DNA of 43,941 bases. It comes from an uncultured Atopobium sp. GTDB lineage: Bacteria; Actinomycetota; Coriobacteriia; Coriobacteriales; Atopobiaceae. This document shows, one piece after another, positions 7,357-15,911 of the stretch (positions are counted from its first letter, which is position 1; each line of letters starts with the position of its first letter). The notes below the pieces were generated by a model, which saw only the letters and a program-made list of their open reading frames with translations, was not told the origin of the DNA and did no database searches. Location of the stretch: positions 1 through 43,941 of the forward strand of contig CAMPCT010000001.1 of the NCBI GenBank assembly GCA_946647055.1, read 5' to 3'. The position numbers and the translations under genes were made by a program.

Positions 7357-9016
7357 AGCGCTTGCGGTTGCGCTCGAGCTCCTCCTCGCGGCGGCGCTTC
7401 TTCTCCTCGGAGCGCTGGCGCGCCTGCTCCTCGGCGCGGCGACGGTCGCGGTCGGCGCGATGGCGCATGATGTCGTGCTTGCGCTCGAGCACCTTCTCGG
7501 CACGGCGGCGCTTGACCTCCTCGACCACCTGCGCGGTGTGTCCGCCACCACGCGCCGCCATCGCCGCGTCCACCATGGCGCCAGCCTTCGACGGGCCGAT
7601 CTCGACCATGCCGGTCTCGCGGATCTTCTTCACGGTGTTCCGGTCGCGCTTGAGCTGCTGGCTTGCCTCGCGGACCTGGACGCGAACCGCGTCGTGCCCG
7701 GTGCCGCCATAGGTGGTGCGGGCGCGCACGATGGCCTCGGGATCCAGCTCGCCCACGATGTCCTTCTCGAACAGGGGCGAGAACTCCTTGAACTCCGCGA
7801 GCGTGAGGTCCTCGAGGCCCTTCCCGTTCTTCTCGCAGTACAGCACGAGCTCGCCCACGACCTCGTGCGCCTTGCGGAAGGGCAGGCCCTTCTTGGCCAG
7901 GTAGTCGGCCACGTCGGTCGCCGCGGTGAAGCCGAGCTTGGCCTCCTCGAGCATGCGGTCCTCGTGCACCGTCCAGGTGTCGATCATGCCCTCCATGCAG
8001 ATCATGGCGTCGCGCAGGGTGTGGCACGCGTCGACGACGCCCTCCTTGCACTCCTGGAGGTCCTTGTTGTAGGCGAGCGGCAGCGACTTCATGGTCACCA
8101 GCAGCTGCATGAGGTCGCCGTACACGCGACCCGTCTTGCCGCGCGTGAGCTCGGCGAAGTCGGGGTTCTTCTTCTGCGGCATGATCGAGGAGCCCGTGGA
8201 GTACGCGTCCGAGAGCGTGATGAAGCCAAACTCGGTGGTCGACCAGATGATGATCTCCTCGCACAGGCGCGACATGTGCATCATCGCCACGGCGCAGGCG
8301 TAGTCGAGGTCGAGCAGGTAGTCGCGGTCGGACACGGCGTCCATCGAGTTGGGGGCCGGTCGGTCGAAGCCCAGCAGCTCGGTGGTGTAGAAGCGGTCGA
8401 GCGGGTAGGTGGTACCGGCAAGGGCGGCCGCGCCAAGCGGGTTGACGTTGGCCGCGTCGTAGGCGTCGTTGAGGCGCTTGAAGTCGCGCGCGAACATCCA
8501 GAAGTACGCGAGCAGGTGGTGCGAGAAGAGGATGGGCTGGGCGTGCTGCATGTGGGTATAGCCGGGCATGACCACGCCAAAGTTCTTGCGCACCGCGCGC
8601 ATGAGGACCTTGCGCAGGGAGTAGTTCTCGGCCATGAGCTCCAGCGCGAGGTACTTGGCGTGCAGGTGCGTGTCGACAGCGACCTGGTCGTTGCGCGAGC
8701 GGCCGGTGTGCAGGCGCTGGCCCGCCGCACCGATGTCGTGCGTGAGCTCGCGCTCGATCGCCATGTGGATGTCCTCGTCGTCCGCGTCGTAGCGGAAGCG
8801 ACCCTGACGGATCTGGTTCTCGATCTCGAGGAGGCCGACCTCGATGTGCTCGAAGTCCGTCTGCGTGATCACGCCCTGGCGGGCCAGCATGCGCGCGTGC
8901 GCGATCGAGCCGGCCACGTCCTGCCGATACATCTTCTTGTCAATGGGCAGTGACGCGCCAAAGCGCTGGGTGAACTGCCCAACGCTCTCCTCGAACCTGC
9001 CGGACCACAGTGCCAT
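7355..9016 (-). CDS. argH: Argininosuccinate lyase with a long basic C-terminal extension
   Basis: Splits argininosuccinate into arginine and fumarate, the last step of arginine synthesis. Signature elements are RSRNDQV (107-113), the TGSSIMPQKKNPD loop (274-286) and the HMQHAQP segment (155-161). The catalytic core ends near residue 455. About 98 further residues follow, the last 55 or so almost only Arg, Lys and Glu with predicted coiled-coil character (KRRRAEE-type repeats). ArgH proteins are normally about 460 residues, so the tail is unusual. The ATG at 9016 has GGAGGAG three bases upstream. It follows argG after 88 nt containing a 9-bp hairpin. Confidence 0.95.
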   Translation of the reverse strand: MALWSGRFEESVGQFTQRFGASLPIDKKMYRQDVAGSIAHARMLARQGVITQTDFEHIEVGLLEIENQIRQGRFRYDADDEDIHMAIERELTHDIGAAGQRLHTGRSRNDQVAVDTHLHAKYLALELMAENYSLRKVLMRAVRKNFGVVMPGYTHMQHAQPILFSHHLLAYFWMFARDFKRLNDAYDAANVNPLGAAALAGTTYPLDRFYTTELLGFDRPAPNSMDAVSDRDYLLDLDYACAVAMMHMSRLCEEIIIWSTTEFGFITLSDAYSTGSSIMPQKKNPDFAELTRGKTGRVYGDLMQLLVTMKSLPLAYNKDLQECKEGVVDACHTLRDAMICMEGMIDTWTVHEDRMLEEAKLGFTAATDVADYLAKKGLPFRKAHEVVGELVLYCEKNGKGLEDLTLAEFKEFSPLFEKDIVGELDPEAIVRARTTYGGTGHDAVRVQVREASQQLKRDRNTVKKIRETGMVEIGPSKAGAMVDAAMAARGGGHTAQVVEEVKRRRAEKVLERKHDIMRHRADRDRRRAEEQARQRSEEKKRRREEELERNRKR

Positions 9017-9073
9017 GAACTCCTCCTCGTGTCGCCTTGGCCCAGCTTACCCCGAAGACGGGCCAAAGACGGC

Positions 9074-9095
9074 GGGTGCCGGTCTCCCGGCACCC
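9074..9095 (-). other. Intergenic hairpin between argG and argH
   Basis: A perfect 9-bp stem, GGGTGCCGG with CCGGCACCC, around TCTC. On the minus strand it is followed by GCCGTCTTTGG rather than a clear U-run. It may attenuate or stabilise the argG-argH transcript rather than end it. Confidence 0.55.
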
Positions 9096-9104
9096 AGTCG
9101 TAAC

Positions 9105-10349
<1,245 letters not shown>

Positions 10350-10391
10350 GGTGTGCCTCCTGGCGGTTCGTATGTTGGCGTGGTCGTTCAT

Positions 10392-10420
10392 GGTCAAAGA
10401 AAAGCCCGGACATGCCGGGC
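10392..10420 (-). terminator. Leader terminator upstream of argG (candidate attenuator)
   Basis: On the minus strand GCCCGG-CATGT-CCGGGC is followed directly by TTTTCTTT, a good intrinsic terminator, 43 nt before the argG start codon. Its 5' arm contains CGGCATG, which is complementary to CATGCCG inside the upstream leader reading frame (10475-10481), so an alternative antiterminating pairing is possible. Confidence 0.7.
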
Positions 10421-10452
10421 GTCATCTGGTCTTCTCTGGCCTGTGTGTTGAC

Positions 10453-10545
10453 TTAGCCAACCGAGAGGGACGCGCGGCATGCGGGCGTGATACGTCGAGC
10501 CTGGCGTCGGAGGGCAGACATGGTGATGGTGTGGCGTGCGTGCAT
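10453..10545 (-). CDS. Putative Arg-rich leader peptide of argGH
   Basis: A 30-codon frame starting with ATG at 10545, with a GGGGAGGGGAC ribosome-binding stretch immediately upstream. Six of 30 codons are Arg, including two Arg-Arg pairs in SALRRQARRIT. It ends 33 nt before the argG leader terminator. This is the classic arrangement of a ribosome-mediated attenuator in which slow Arg decoding would change RNA pairing. There is no homology evidence, and Arg codons are generally common in GC-rich DNA, so this is a well-placed hypothesis. Confidence 0.55.
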   Translation of the reverse strand: MHARHTITMSALRRQARRITPACRASLSVG

Positions 10546-10600
10546 GTCCCCTCCCCTCTTCGCGGCGTACGGTCGTTGGTTTGGGACTTTACCGTGAAAG

Positions 10601-10618
10601 TATTCCGCGTATCGAATA
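10601..10618. promoter_or_regulatory. Palindrome upstream of the argG leader
   Basis: TATTC-N8-GAATA, inside an AT-rich stretch about 55 bp before the leader peptide start. It is a possible operator or part of the promoter. The half-site polarity is opposite to a classical ARG box (GAAT...ATTC), so ArgR binding is doubtful. Confidence 0.3.
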
Positions 10619-10698
10619 AAACACGCGATAGAAACATTTGTGGCGAGGAGGGGATGACCTGCGGAGGGGGCGTCACCCCCGCAGGCAGCCACGCAAAC

Positions 10699-11424
10699 TC
10701 AGGCGCGGCGGAACTCGTAGCGCTCGAAAAGCGCTGGTAGGTCGGCTGGTACGTCGGAGGGATAGACCGTCTCGTCGGGCAGCTCGCCCGTGGTCCCGAT
10801 GTGACGATACGCCTGGATGGCCCAGCTGCGCACGCCCCGGTCCGCAAGGTCGTGACCTATGGCCGAGATGTCGTCGGCCGAGAGCAGCGCCGGGTGCCAG
10901 GTGGTGCGGGCCTCCATGTCGACGCCCGCCTCGAGGATGGTCTCCAGGCTCTCGCGCGCATGCTCGCCCGACGCGCGGCCCAGCGTCACGCGGTCGTAGG
11001 CGTCCCAGGGGGCCTTGACGTCGATGCCCACCCAGTCGACGAGCGGCAGGATCTCGCGCAGGCGCTCGGGATACGCCCCGCAGGTGTGAAGTCCCACCTC
11101 GAAGCCCATCTCCCTGGCCGTCGCGGCAGCCCATACGACGTCGTGCTGGGCAAGGGGCTCCCCTCCCGAGAAGACCACGCCGTCGAGCAGGCCCCGACGG
11201 GCGGAGAGCAGGGCAAGCAGGTCCTCCTCGGTCTGGGTGTAGGCGTCCATCGACTGAAGCGCATGGTTCTGGCAATAGGGGCAGCGCCACGGGCAGCCCG
11301 CCAGGAAGGCGACGCAGGCGAGCTTGCCCGGCCAATCGACCGTGGAGAAGGGGGTGATGCCCCCGATGAGAAGACGGGGCCGGTCACCTTGCTGGCGACC
11401 GGCCCCGGGAATCGTCTGGCTCAT
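10699..11424 (-). CDS. nrdG: Anaerobic ribonucleotide reductase activating protein (radical SAM)
   Basis: Generates the glycyl radical in class III ribonucleotide reductase using S-adenosylmethionine and a 4Fe-4S cluster. The 241-residue protein has the cluster motif CPWRCPYC (Cys44, Cys48, Cys51) and the GGEP motif in FSGGEPLAQHD. It is longer than E. coli NrdG and resembles the NrdG2-type activases with a full radical-SAM barrel. The start at 11424 lies 13 nt after the stop of the small glycyl-radical gene, so the two are probably co-transcribed. The frame could extend upstream but would overlap that gene. Confidence 0.9.
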   Translation of the reverse strand: MSQTIPGAGRQQGDRPRLLIGGITPFSTVDWPGKLACVAFLAGCPWRCPYCQNHALQSMDAYTQTEEDLLALLSARRGLLDGVVFSGGEPLAQHDVVWAAATAREMGFEVGLHTCGAYPERLREILPLVDWVGIDVKAPWDAYDRVTLGRASGEHARESLETILEAGVDMEARTTWHPALLSADDISAIGHDLADRGVRSWAIQAYRHIGTTGELPDETVYPSDVPADLPALFERYEFRRA

Positions 11425-11437
11425 TGCCGGCGCGCCG

Positions 11438-11635
11438 TTACCTTGCGCAGCAGCCGGGCTCGACGAACTCGACGCGCTCGTGGAACTCGCCCTTCTTGCC
11501 GGTGTTGTAGAAGGAGACGGGACGGTAGTAGCCCATGACGCGGGTCCAGACCTCGCACGGCTGGCGCTCCTCGTTGGGGATCTCGATGCCATCAATGACG
11601 ACGCTCGTGCTGGAAAGCTCGCTCTTGTTGACCAT
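11438..11635 (-). CDS. Stand-alone C-terminal glycyl-radical segment of anaerobic ribonucleotide reductase
   Basis: 65 residues. From about residue 27 on it reads like the extreme C-terminus of class III ribonucleotide reductases: CEVWTRVMGYYRPV with candidate radical-bearing Gly35, followed by the NTGKKGEFHER tail. The large NrdD encoded upstream stops just before this region. The two genes together therefore reconstitute one full-length NrdD, with 149 nt and a promoter between them. A GAGGAAC ribosome-binding site precedes the ATG at 11635. The C-terminus has a Cys pair (GCC). It could act as a separate radical subunit, or as a replaceable spare part analogous in principle to YfiD/GrcA of pyruvate formate-lyase; both are inferences. 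Confidence 0.82.
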   Translation of the reverse strand: MVNKSELSSTSVVIDGIEIPNEERQPCEVWTRVMGYYRPVSFYNTGKKGEFHERVEFVEPGCCAR

Positions 11636-11659
11636 TTGTTCCTCGTTTCCTCTTCGGTA

Positions 11660-11710
11660 GTTCAACATCTTGCGCTTGGTATTCTAACCACACACAATAT
11701 GTTGTGTCTA
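11660..11710 (-). promoter_or_regulatory. Promoter with NrdR boxes for the glycyl-radical gene and nrdG
   Basis: TAGACA (11705-11710) and TAGAAT (11681-11686) are spaced 18 bp on the minus strand. A perfect palindromic NrdR-type box, ACACAATATGTTGTGT, covers 11692-11707. A degenerate second box (9 of 16 matches, CAA...TTG halves kept) lies 32 bp away at 11660-11675. This paired geometry is typical of NrdR-controlled nrd genes. Confidence 0.8.
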
Positions 11711-11743
11711 CTATTATTTCGAAGATTCTCAAACTTCCTTGTG

Positions 11744-11774
11744 GCCCGCCGCCGGGACTGTCCTGGCGGCGGGC
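11744..11774 (-). terminator. Strong hairpin just after nrdD
   Basis: GCCCGCCGCC (11744-11753) pairs with GGCGGCGGGC (11765-11774), and the loop can extend the stem with GGAC/GTCC. It starts ten bases after the nrdD stop codon on the minus strand. No U-run follows, so it may protect the 3' end or slow polymerase as well as terminate. Confidence 0.6.
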
Positions 11775-11784
11775 ACGTCTGTCC

Positions 11785-13803
11785 TTACGCGCTTGCCTTG
11801 GCACGCTTTGCCATCGCGATCTCCTCGTCGCAGATGGGGCAGTAGCTGTGCTCGCCGGCGATGTAGCCGTGCTTGGGGCAGATGGAGAACGTGGGCGTGA
11901 CCGTGATGTAGGGCAGGCGGTAGTTCTCGAGCGAGCGCTTGACCAGCTGCTTGCAGGCCTCGCTCGACGAGACGCGCTCGCCCATGTAGAGGTGCAGGAC
12001 GGTGCCGCCGGTGTACTTCTTCTGCAGCTCCTCCTGCTCGGCGAGGGCCTGGAAGGGGTCGGCGGTGTAGCCGACGGGCAGCTGCGAGGAGTTGGTGTAG
12101 TAGGGCTCCTTGGCGGTGCCGGCCTGGAGGATGTCGGGGTAGCGCTTGCGGTCCTCGCGGGCGAAGCGGTACGTGGTGCCCTCTGCCGGCGTAGCCTCGA
12201 GGTTATACATGTGGCCGGTCTCCTCCTGGAACTCCACCATGCGCTCGCGCACGTGGTCGAGGATGCGGACGACCATGGCGCGGCCCTCGGGCGTGGTGAT
12301 GTCGTCGGCGTCGTTGGTGAAGTTGCGCACCATCTCGTTCATGCCGTTGACGCCGATGGTGGAGAAGTGGTTGCGCAGGGTTCCCAGGTAGCGGTGGGTG
12401 TAGGGGAACAGGCCCACGTCGATGAGGCGCTGGATCTCCTTGCGCTTGAGCTCGAGGGAGGTCTTGGCCAGCGTGAGCAGGTAGTCGAGCTCCTTGAGCA
12501 GGCCCTCCTCGTCACCCTTGTGCTTGTAGCCCAGGCGCGCCATGTTCATGGTGACGACGCCGATGGAGCCGGTCTGCTCGGCGGAACCGAAGAGGCCGTT
12601 GCCGCGCTTGAGCAGCTCGCGCAGGTCGAGCTGGAGCCTGCAGCACATGGAGCGGACCATGTGGGGCTCGAGGTCGGAGTTGACGAAGTTCTGGAAGTAC
12701 GGGAGGCCGTACTTGGCGGTCATCTCGAAGAGGAGCCTGGCGTTCTCGGAGTCCCAGGGGAAGTCCTTGGTGATGTTGTAGGTGGGGATGGGGAAGGTGA
12801 ACACGCGACCCTTGGCGTCTCCCTCGGTCATGACCTCGATGAAGGCGCGGTTGATCATGTCCATCTCCTCCTGGAGGTCACCATAGGTGAAGTCCACGGG
12901 CTTGCCGCCCACCAGGGGAACCTGGTCGCGGATGTCCTCGGGGCAGGTCCAGTCGAAGGTGAGGTTGGAGAAGGGCGTCTGGGTGCCCCAGCGGGAGGGG
13001 ACGTTCATGTTGTAGACGAAGCCCTGCATCTCCTGCTTGACCTCCTCGTAGGTGAGGTGGTCGACGCGCACGAAGGGCGCCAGGTAGGTGTCGGTGGAGG
13101 AGAACGCCTGGGCACCGGCCCATTCGTTCTGCAGGGTGCCGAGGAAGTTGACCATCTGGCCCATGGCGGTGCCGAGGTGCTTGGGAGGCGCGGACTCGAC
13201 CTTGTTGGGCACGCCATTGAAGCCCTCGTTGAGGAGGGTCCTGAGGCTCCAGCCGGCGCAGTAGCCGGAAAGCATGTCGAGGTCGTGGATGTGGTAGGCG
13301 CCGGAGCGGTGCGCCTCGCCGATCGCGGGCGGGTAGACGTGGGACAGCCAGTAGTTGGCGATGACCTTGCCCGAGACGTTGAGGATGAGGCCGCCCAGGG
13401 AGTAGCCCTGGTTGGCGTTGGCGTTGACGCGCCAGTCGGCGCGGGAGAGGTACTCGTTGACGGAGGAGGTGACGTCAATGTAGGTCTCGCGGTCGCGACG
13501 GGTCTGGGAGCGCTTCTCGCGGTAGACGATGTAGGCACGCGCGGTGGCGAAGTGGTTGGCCGTGATGAGCGTCTGCTCGACGATGTCCTGGATCTCCTCG
13601 ACCGTGGGGGAGGCACCCTCGAAGCGGTGGGAGATGACCTTGCAGGCCTGGCCCGAGAGGATGATGGCCTCGTCGGGACCAAACTCGCCCGTGGCCGCAC
13701 CGGCCTTCTCGATGGCCGCGGTGATCTTGCTTTGGTCGAAGCTCGTGAGCGAACCATCGCGCTTGACGATGGACGTGGGATAAGCGGTGACAGGTGACGG
13801 CAT
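11785..13803 (-). CDS. nrdD: Anaerobic (class III) ribonucleoside-triphosphate reductase, large part lacking the glycyl-radical site
   Basis: Reduces ribonucleotides to deoxyribonucleotides under anoxia. The 672 residues include an N-terminal ATP-cone (about 8-100, SIVKRDGSLTSFDQSKI), the catalytic barrel with GYSLGGLILNVSG and a Cys-Cys segment (SMCCRLQLD), and a C-terminal zinc site (CPKHGYIAGEHSYCPIC). It stops after CDEEIAMAKRAKASA, exactly where other NrdD proteins continue into the RVxGYxxP glycyl-radical motif. That motif is supplied by the separate gene at 11438-11635. GAGGAGG precedes the ATG at 13803. Transcription is probably controlled by the NrdR boxes upstream. Confidence 0.93.
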   Translation of the reverse strand: MPSPVTAYPTSIVKRDGSLTSFDQSKITAAIEKAGAATGEFGPDEAIILSGQACKVISHRFEGASPTVEEIQDIVEQTLITANHFATARAYIVYREKRSQTRRDRETYIDVTSSVNEYLSRADWRVNANANQGYSLGGLILNVSGKVIANYWLSHVYPPAIGEAHRSGAYHIHDLDMLSGYCAGWSLRTLLNEGFNGVPNKVESAPPKHLGTAMGQMVNFLGTLQNEWAGAQAFSSTDTYLAPFVRVDHLTYEEVKQEMQGFVYNMNVPSRWGTQTPFSNLTFDWTCPEDIRDQVPLVGGKPVDFTYGDLQEEMDMINRAFIEVMTEGDAKGRVFTFPIPTYNITKDFPWDSENARLLFEMTAKYGLPYFQNFVNSDLEPHMVRSMCCRLQLDLRELLKRGNGLFGSAEQTGSIGVVTMNMARLGYKHKGDEEGLLKELDYLLTLAKTSLELKRKEIQRLIDVGLFPYTHRYLGTLRNHFSTIGVNGMNEMVRNFTNDADDITTPEGRAMVVRILDHVRERMVEFQEETGHMYNLEATPAEGTTYRFAREDRKRYPDILQAGTAKEPYYTNSSQLPVGYTADPFQALAEQEELQKKYTGGTVLHLYMGERVSSSEACKQLVKRSLENYRLPYITVTPTFSICPKHGYIAGEHSYCPICDEEIAMAKRAKASA

Positions 13804-13869
13804 GACCCCTCCTCAACTATGGTTGGCCGCCTTGACGGATGGCTGGTTGCGACATGTAGACGCAAGGAA

Positions 13870-13918
13870 ACACAATAGCTTGTGTGAAAAGCGAATTCAA
13901 GGACACAAGATGTGGTGT
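13870..13918 (-). promoter_or_regulatory. nrdD promoter with tandem NrdR boxes
   Basis: ACACAATAGCTTGTGT (13870-13885) and ACACAAGATGTGGTGT (13903-13918) match the NrdR palindrome and are 33 bp apart start to start, about three helical turns. On the minus strand TTGAAT and TATTGT are spaced 17 bp between and across the boxes, so bound NrdR would cover the promoter. Confidence 0.85.
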
Positions 13919-14011
13919 TTCGCGGGTTTCCGAAAAGTCAAAGGTAGAAGGGGTAGTAAGCGCGGTACCCCTACGCCTTTCGTTCTCCCCCGCGTCATCC
14001 CCGCCCTTCCC

Positions 14012-14075
14012 CATGTTGCCAAACGGCCCAAAAGACTTGCCCGTGCGACGGAGTTTTGGGCATGTTGGCAACATG
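14012..14075. repeat. Long inverted repeat upstream of nrdD
   Basis: Two 22-bp arms (14012-14033 and 14054-14075) pair at 19 of 22 positions; the outer 11 bp, starting CATGTTGCCA, are perfect. It is distinct in sequence from both REP families. It may be another REP-like element or a regulatory hairpin. Confidence 0.65.
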
Positions 14076-14103
14076 ACCTTACCCACATGTGCGCGGACAC
14101 GAA

Positions 14104-14135
14104 GAGGGCCACCAGACGTCTGCCCGGTGGCCCTC
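14104..14135 (-). terminator. Hairpin downstream of tRNA-Lys
   Basis: A perfect 10-bp stem, GAGGGCCACC with GGTGGCCCTC, begins 12 bases past the tRNA 3' end on the minus strand. The following TTCGTGT is only weakly U-rich. It is probably the tRNA transcript terminator. Confidence 0.6.
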
Positions 14136-14146
14136 GATGTGTCCTT

Positions 14147-14222
14147 TGGTGCGCCGTCAGGGGGTCGAACCCTGGACCTTGAGATTAAAAGTCTCCTGCT
14201 CTGCCAACTGAGCTAACGGCGC
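14147..14222 (-). tRNA. tRNA-Lys (anticodon TTT)
   Basis: A 76-nt cloverleaf with acceptor GCGCCGT/ACGGCGC, D-arm GCTC-AGTTGGCA-GAGC, anticodon loop CTTTTAA and T-arm with GGTTCGACC. The 3' CCA is encoded. A TAGAAT -10-like element lies just upstream (14233-14238). The top pair of the anticodon stem is a G-A mismatch. Confidence 0.96.
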
Positions 14223-14255
14223 ATACCGTGCGATTCTACCACGCTCGGGCGGGCG

Positions 14256-15533
14256 TTACTCCCAAGCCCACTGGCCGCCCACGAAGATGGGCACCTCGGT
14301 GCCGTCCTCGCGCACGCCCGTGACCTCGAGGTCGTCGGCACCGATCATGAAGTCGACGTGGGTATGGCTGTGGTTGACGCCGTGGGCGAGCAGCTCGTCC
14401 ACGCTCATGTCGTACCCGTTCTCCAGGCACTCGGGGAAGCCCGTGCCCAGCGCGAGGTGGCAGCTGGCGTTCTCGTCGTAGAGCGTGCTGTAGAAGAGCA
14501 GGCCGCTCTGGCGGATGGGCGTGTTCTTGGAGACGAGCGCGACCTCGCCCAGACGGCAGGCGTTCTCGTCGATGCCGAGGATCTGCTCGAGCACGTCACG
14601 CCCCTCGCGCGCACCATATGCCACCACGGCGCCGTCCTCGAAGCGGAACCAGAAGTCCTCCACGATGCGACCCGCATGGACGAGCGGCAGCACCGAGTGG
14701 ACCACGCCGTCGGCACGCATGCGGTCGGGCGAGGTGAAGACCTCCTCGGTGGGGATGTTGGGGAAGAAGGTGACGCCCCCGGCGGTCCTGGCGCTGCCAC
14801 CGTCCCAGATGTGGCCCTTGTTCATGCCCACCGTGAAGTCGGTGCCGTTGGACGAGCGATAATGCAGGTGGTCGAAGTTACCCTCGTTGAGCAGGCGCTT
14901 GTTCTTCTCGAACGTTGCGTTGTGGGTCTCCCACGTGGTGTGCGGGTCGATGCCGGTGGCACGCGCCACGTCGAGGATGGCAAGCCACAGGCGATACACC
15001 GCCTCGTCCACGGAATACTCGGGGAAGACCATCTTGGCCCACTTCTTCGTGGCGACGCCACCGATGCTCCAGGCGTTGATGCCAAAGTCCATCCCATGGC
15101 GGAAGACGTGGCAGTCGCGGTTGCGGGCGCGGCTGGCGGTCGCGGGCTTGGCGGGGTCGATGCCGGCAAGCGCCTCGGGGTCCTCGCCATCGAGGAAGAG
15201 GAAGGCCGCCCCCGCCTCTGCCAGCGAGTTGAGCTGCTCGACCTTCCACGTGGGGGTCTTCTCGAAGCGCTCGAGCGGGCAGTTCTCGTACTCCATGCGG
15301 GAGACCGCGTCGTCGCCCCAGATGACGGTGACGTGGCTGGCGCCGTGCGCATAGGCGGCGCGGACGACCGTGCGCGTGAAGTCGACGGCCTCCACCGGGG
15401 CGCTCACGACGAGCTCCTGGCCGGGCTGGATGGCAGCCCCGTCAGCCACGAGCAGGTTGGCATAGCGGTTGAGCGGACTGATGAGCCCCTTCATCGCGTT
15501 ACGGACCTCGTTGATCGTCATGGGGATGCTCAT
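14256..15533 (-). CDS. M29-family aminopeptidase (AmpS/PepS type)
   Basis: A cytoplasmic metallo-aminopeptidase of 425 residues. The metal-ligand segments of the family are all present in order: Glu in PNIPTEEVF, Glu in LGEVALV, His in CHLALGTG, and His/Asp in HTHVDFMIG. The N-terminal domain has the LLVADGAAIQPGQELVV opening. The ATG at 15533 has AAGGAGG six to seven bases upstream; a frame extending to 15842 runs across tRNA-Gly and is spurious. The gene sits between two tRNA genes on the same strand and could be read through from tRNA-Gly. Confidence 0.92.
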   Translation of the reverse strand: MSIPMTINEVRNAMKGLISPLNRYANLLVADGAAIQPGQELVVSAPVEAVDFTRTVVRAAYAHGASHVTVIWGDDAVSRMEYENCPLERFEKTPTWKVEQLNSLAEAGAAFLFLDGEDPEALAGIDPAKPATASRARNRDCHVFRHGMDFGINAWSIGGVATKKWAKMVFPEYSVDEAVYRLWLAILDVARATGIDPHTTWETHNATFEKNKRLLNEGNFDHLHYRSSNGTDFTVGMNKGHIWDGGSARTAGGVTFFPNIPTEEVFTSPDRMRADGVVHSVLPLVHAGRIVEDFWFRFEDGAVVAYGAREGRDVLEQILGIDENACRLGEVALVSKNTPIRQSGLLFYSTLYDENASCHLALGTGFPECLENGYDMSVDELLAHGVNHSHTHVDFMIGADDLEVTGVREDGTEVPIFVGGQWAWE

Positions 15534-15552
15534 GCATGTCCTCCTTCTGCCC

Positions 15553-15599
15553 GACCGGCCCCGCCGGTCCAGATGGAACGGGCCCCTTTGGGGGGCCCG
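15553..15599 (-). terminator. Two hairpins between tRNA-Gly and the aminopeptidase gene
   Basis: CGGGCCCC/GGGGCCCG (15579-15599) directly follows the tRNA and is a likely processing or termination hairpin. GACCGGC/GCCGGTC (15553-15569) lies next to the aminopeptidase ribosome-binding site. Neither has a good U-run. Confidence 0.5.
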
Positions 15600-15609
15600 G
15601 CTTATCCGA

Positions 15610-15684
15610 TGGAGCGGGTGACGGGATTCGAACCCGCGGATACCAGCTTGGGAAGCTGGGGCCTTACCACTTGGCGACACCCGC
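15610..15684 (-). tRNA. tRNA-Gly (anticodon TCC)
   Basis: A 75-nt cloverleaf with acceptor GCGGGTG/CACCCGC, anticodon stem CCAGC/GCTGG around TTCCCAA, and T-arm GCGGGTTCGAATCCCGT. The 3' CCA is encoded. Confidence 0.96.
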
Positions 15685-15699
15685 ATATGTGAGGATTCT

Positions 15700-15728
15700 A
15701 TCATATCGAAATTCTCGCCACGGAAACA
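15700..15728 (-). promoter_or_regulatory. Promoter of tRNA-Gly
   Basis: TGTTTC (15723-15728) and TATGAT (15700-15705) are spaced 17 bp on the minus strand, 16 bases upstream of the tRNA 5' end. I see no further feature in 15729-15911 before the adhesin gene. Confidence 0.55.
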
Positions 15729-15911
15729 CCCCATGTGACCGAGATCTGCCCTTGCCCAAAAACGTCTCGCCCCACCTGCACTGCTAGGGGCCTGTTTGGA
15801 ACCCTTGCTAGGTTTTTGCAGGTAGATGGTCTGCACGGTCACTTATTTCTGTAAGGGGTCACCTGCCATCCTTGCCTTCCCGCCCGCCGACGAGGACAAG
15901 GAGAAGAAGCG

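Noticed and set aside
10601..10618. ArgR operator (ARG box)
   Set aside because: The palindrome has ATTC...GAAT polarity, opposite to the ARG box; kept only as an unassigned palindrome.
11438..11800. Frameshift or sequencing error explaining the NrdD split
   Set aside because: The two parts are separated by a 149-nt spacer with a hairpin, promoter and NrdR boxes, so a simple indel would not restore one frame.
11704..13797. Long plus-strand frame opposite nrdD
   Set aside because: Val/Leu/Gly/Asp-rich shadow of nrdD with no motif; the nrdD frame is unmistakable.
13787..14216. Plus-strand frames over the nrdD spacer and tRNA-Lys
   Set aside because: They overlap NrdR boxes, an inverted repeat and a tRNA on the other strand, and have no recognisable domain.
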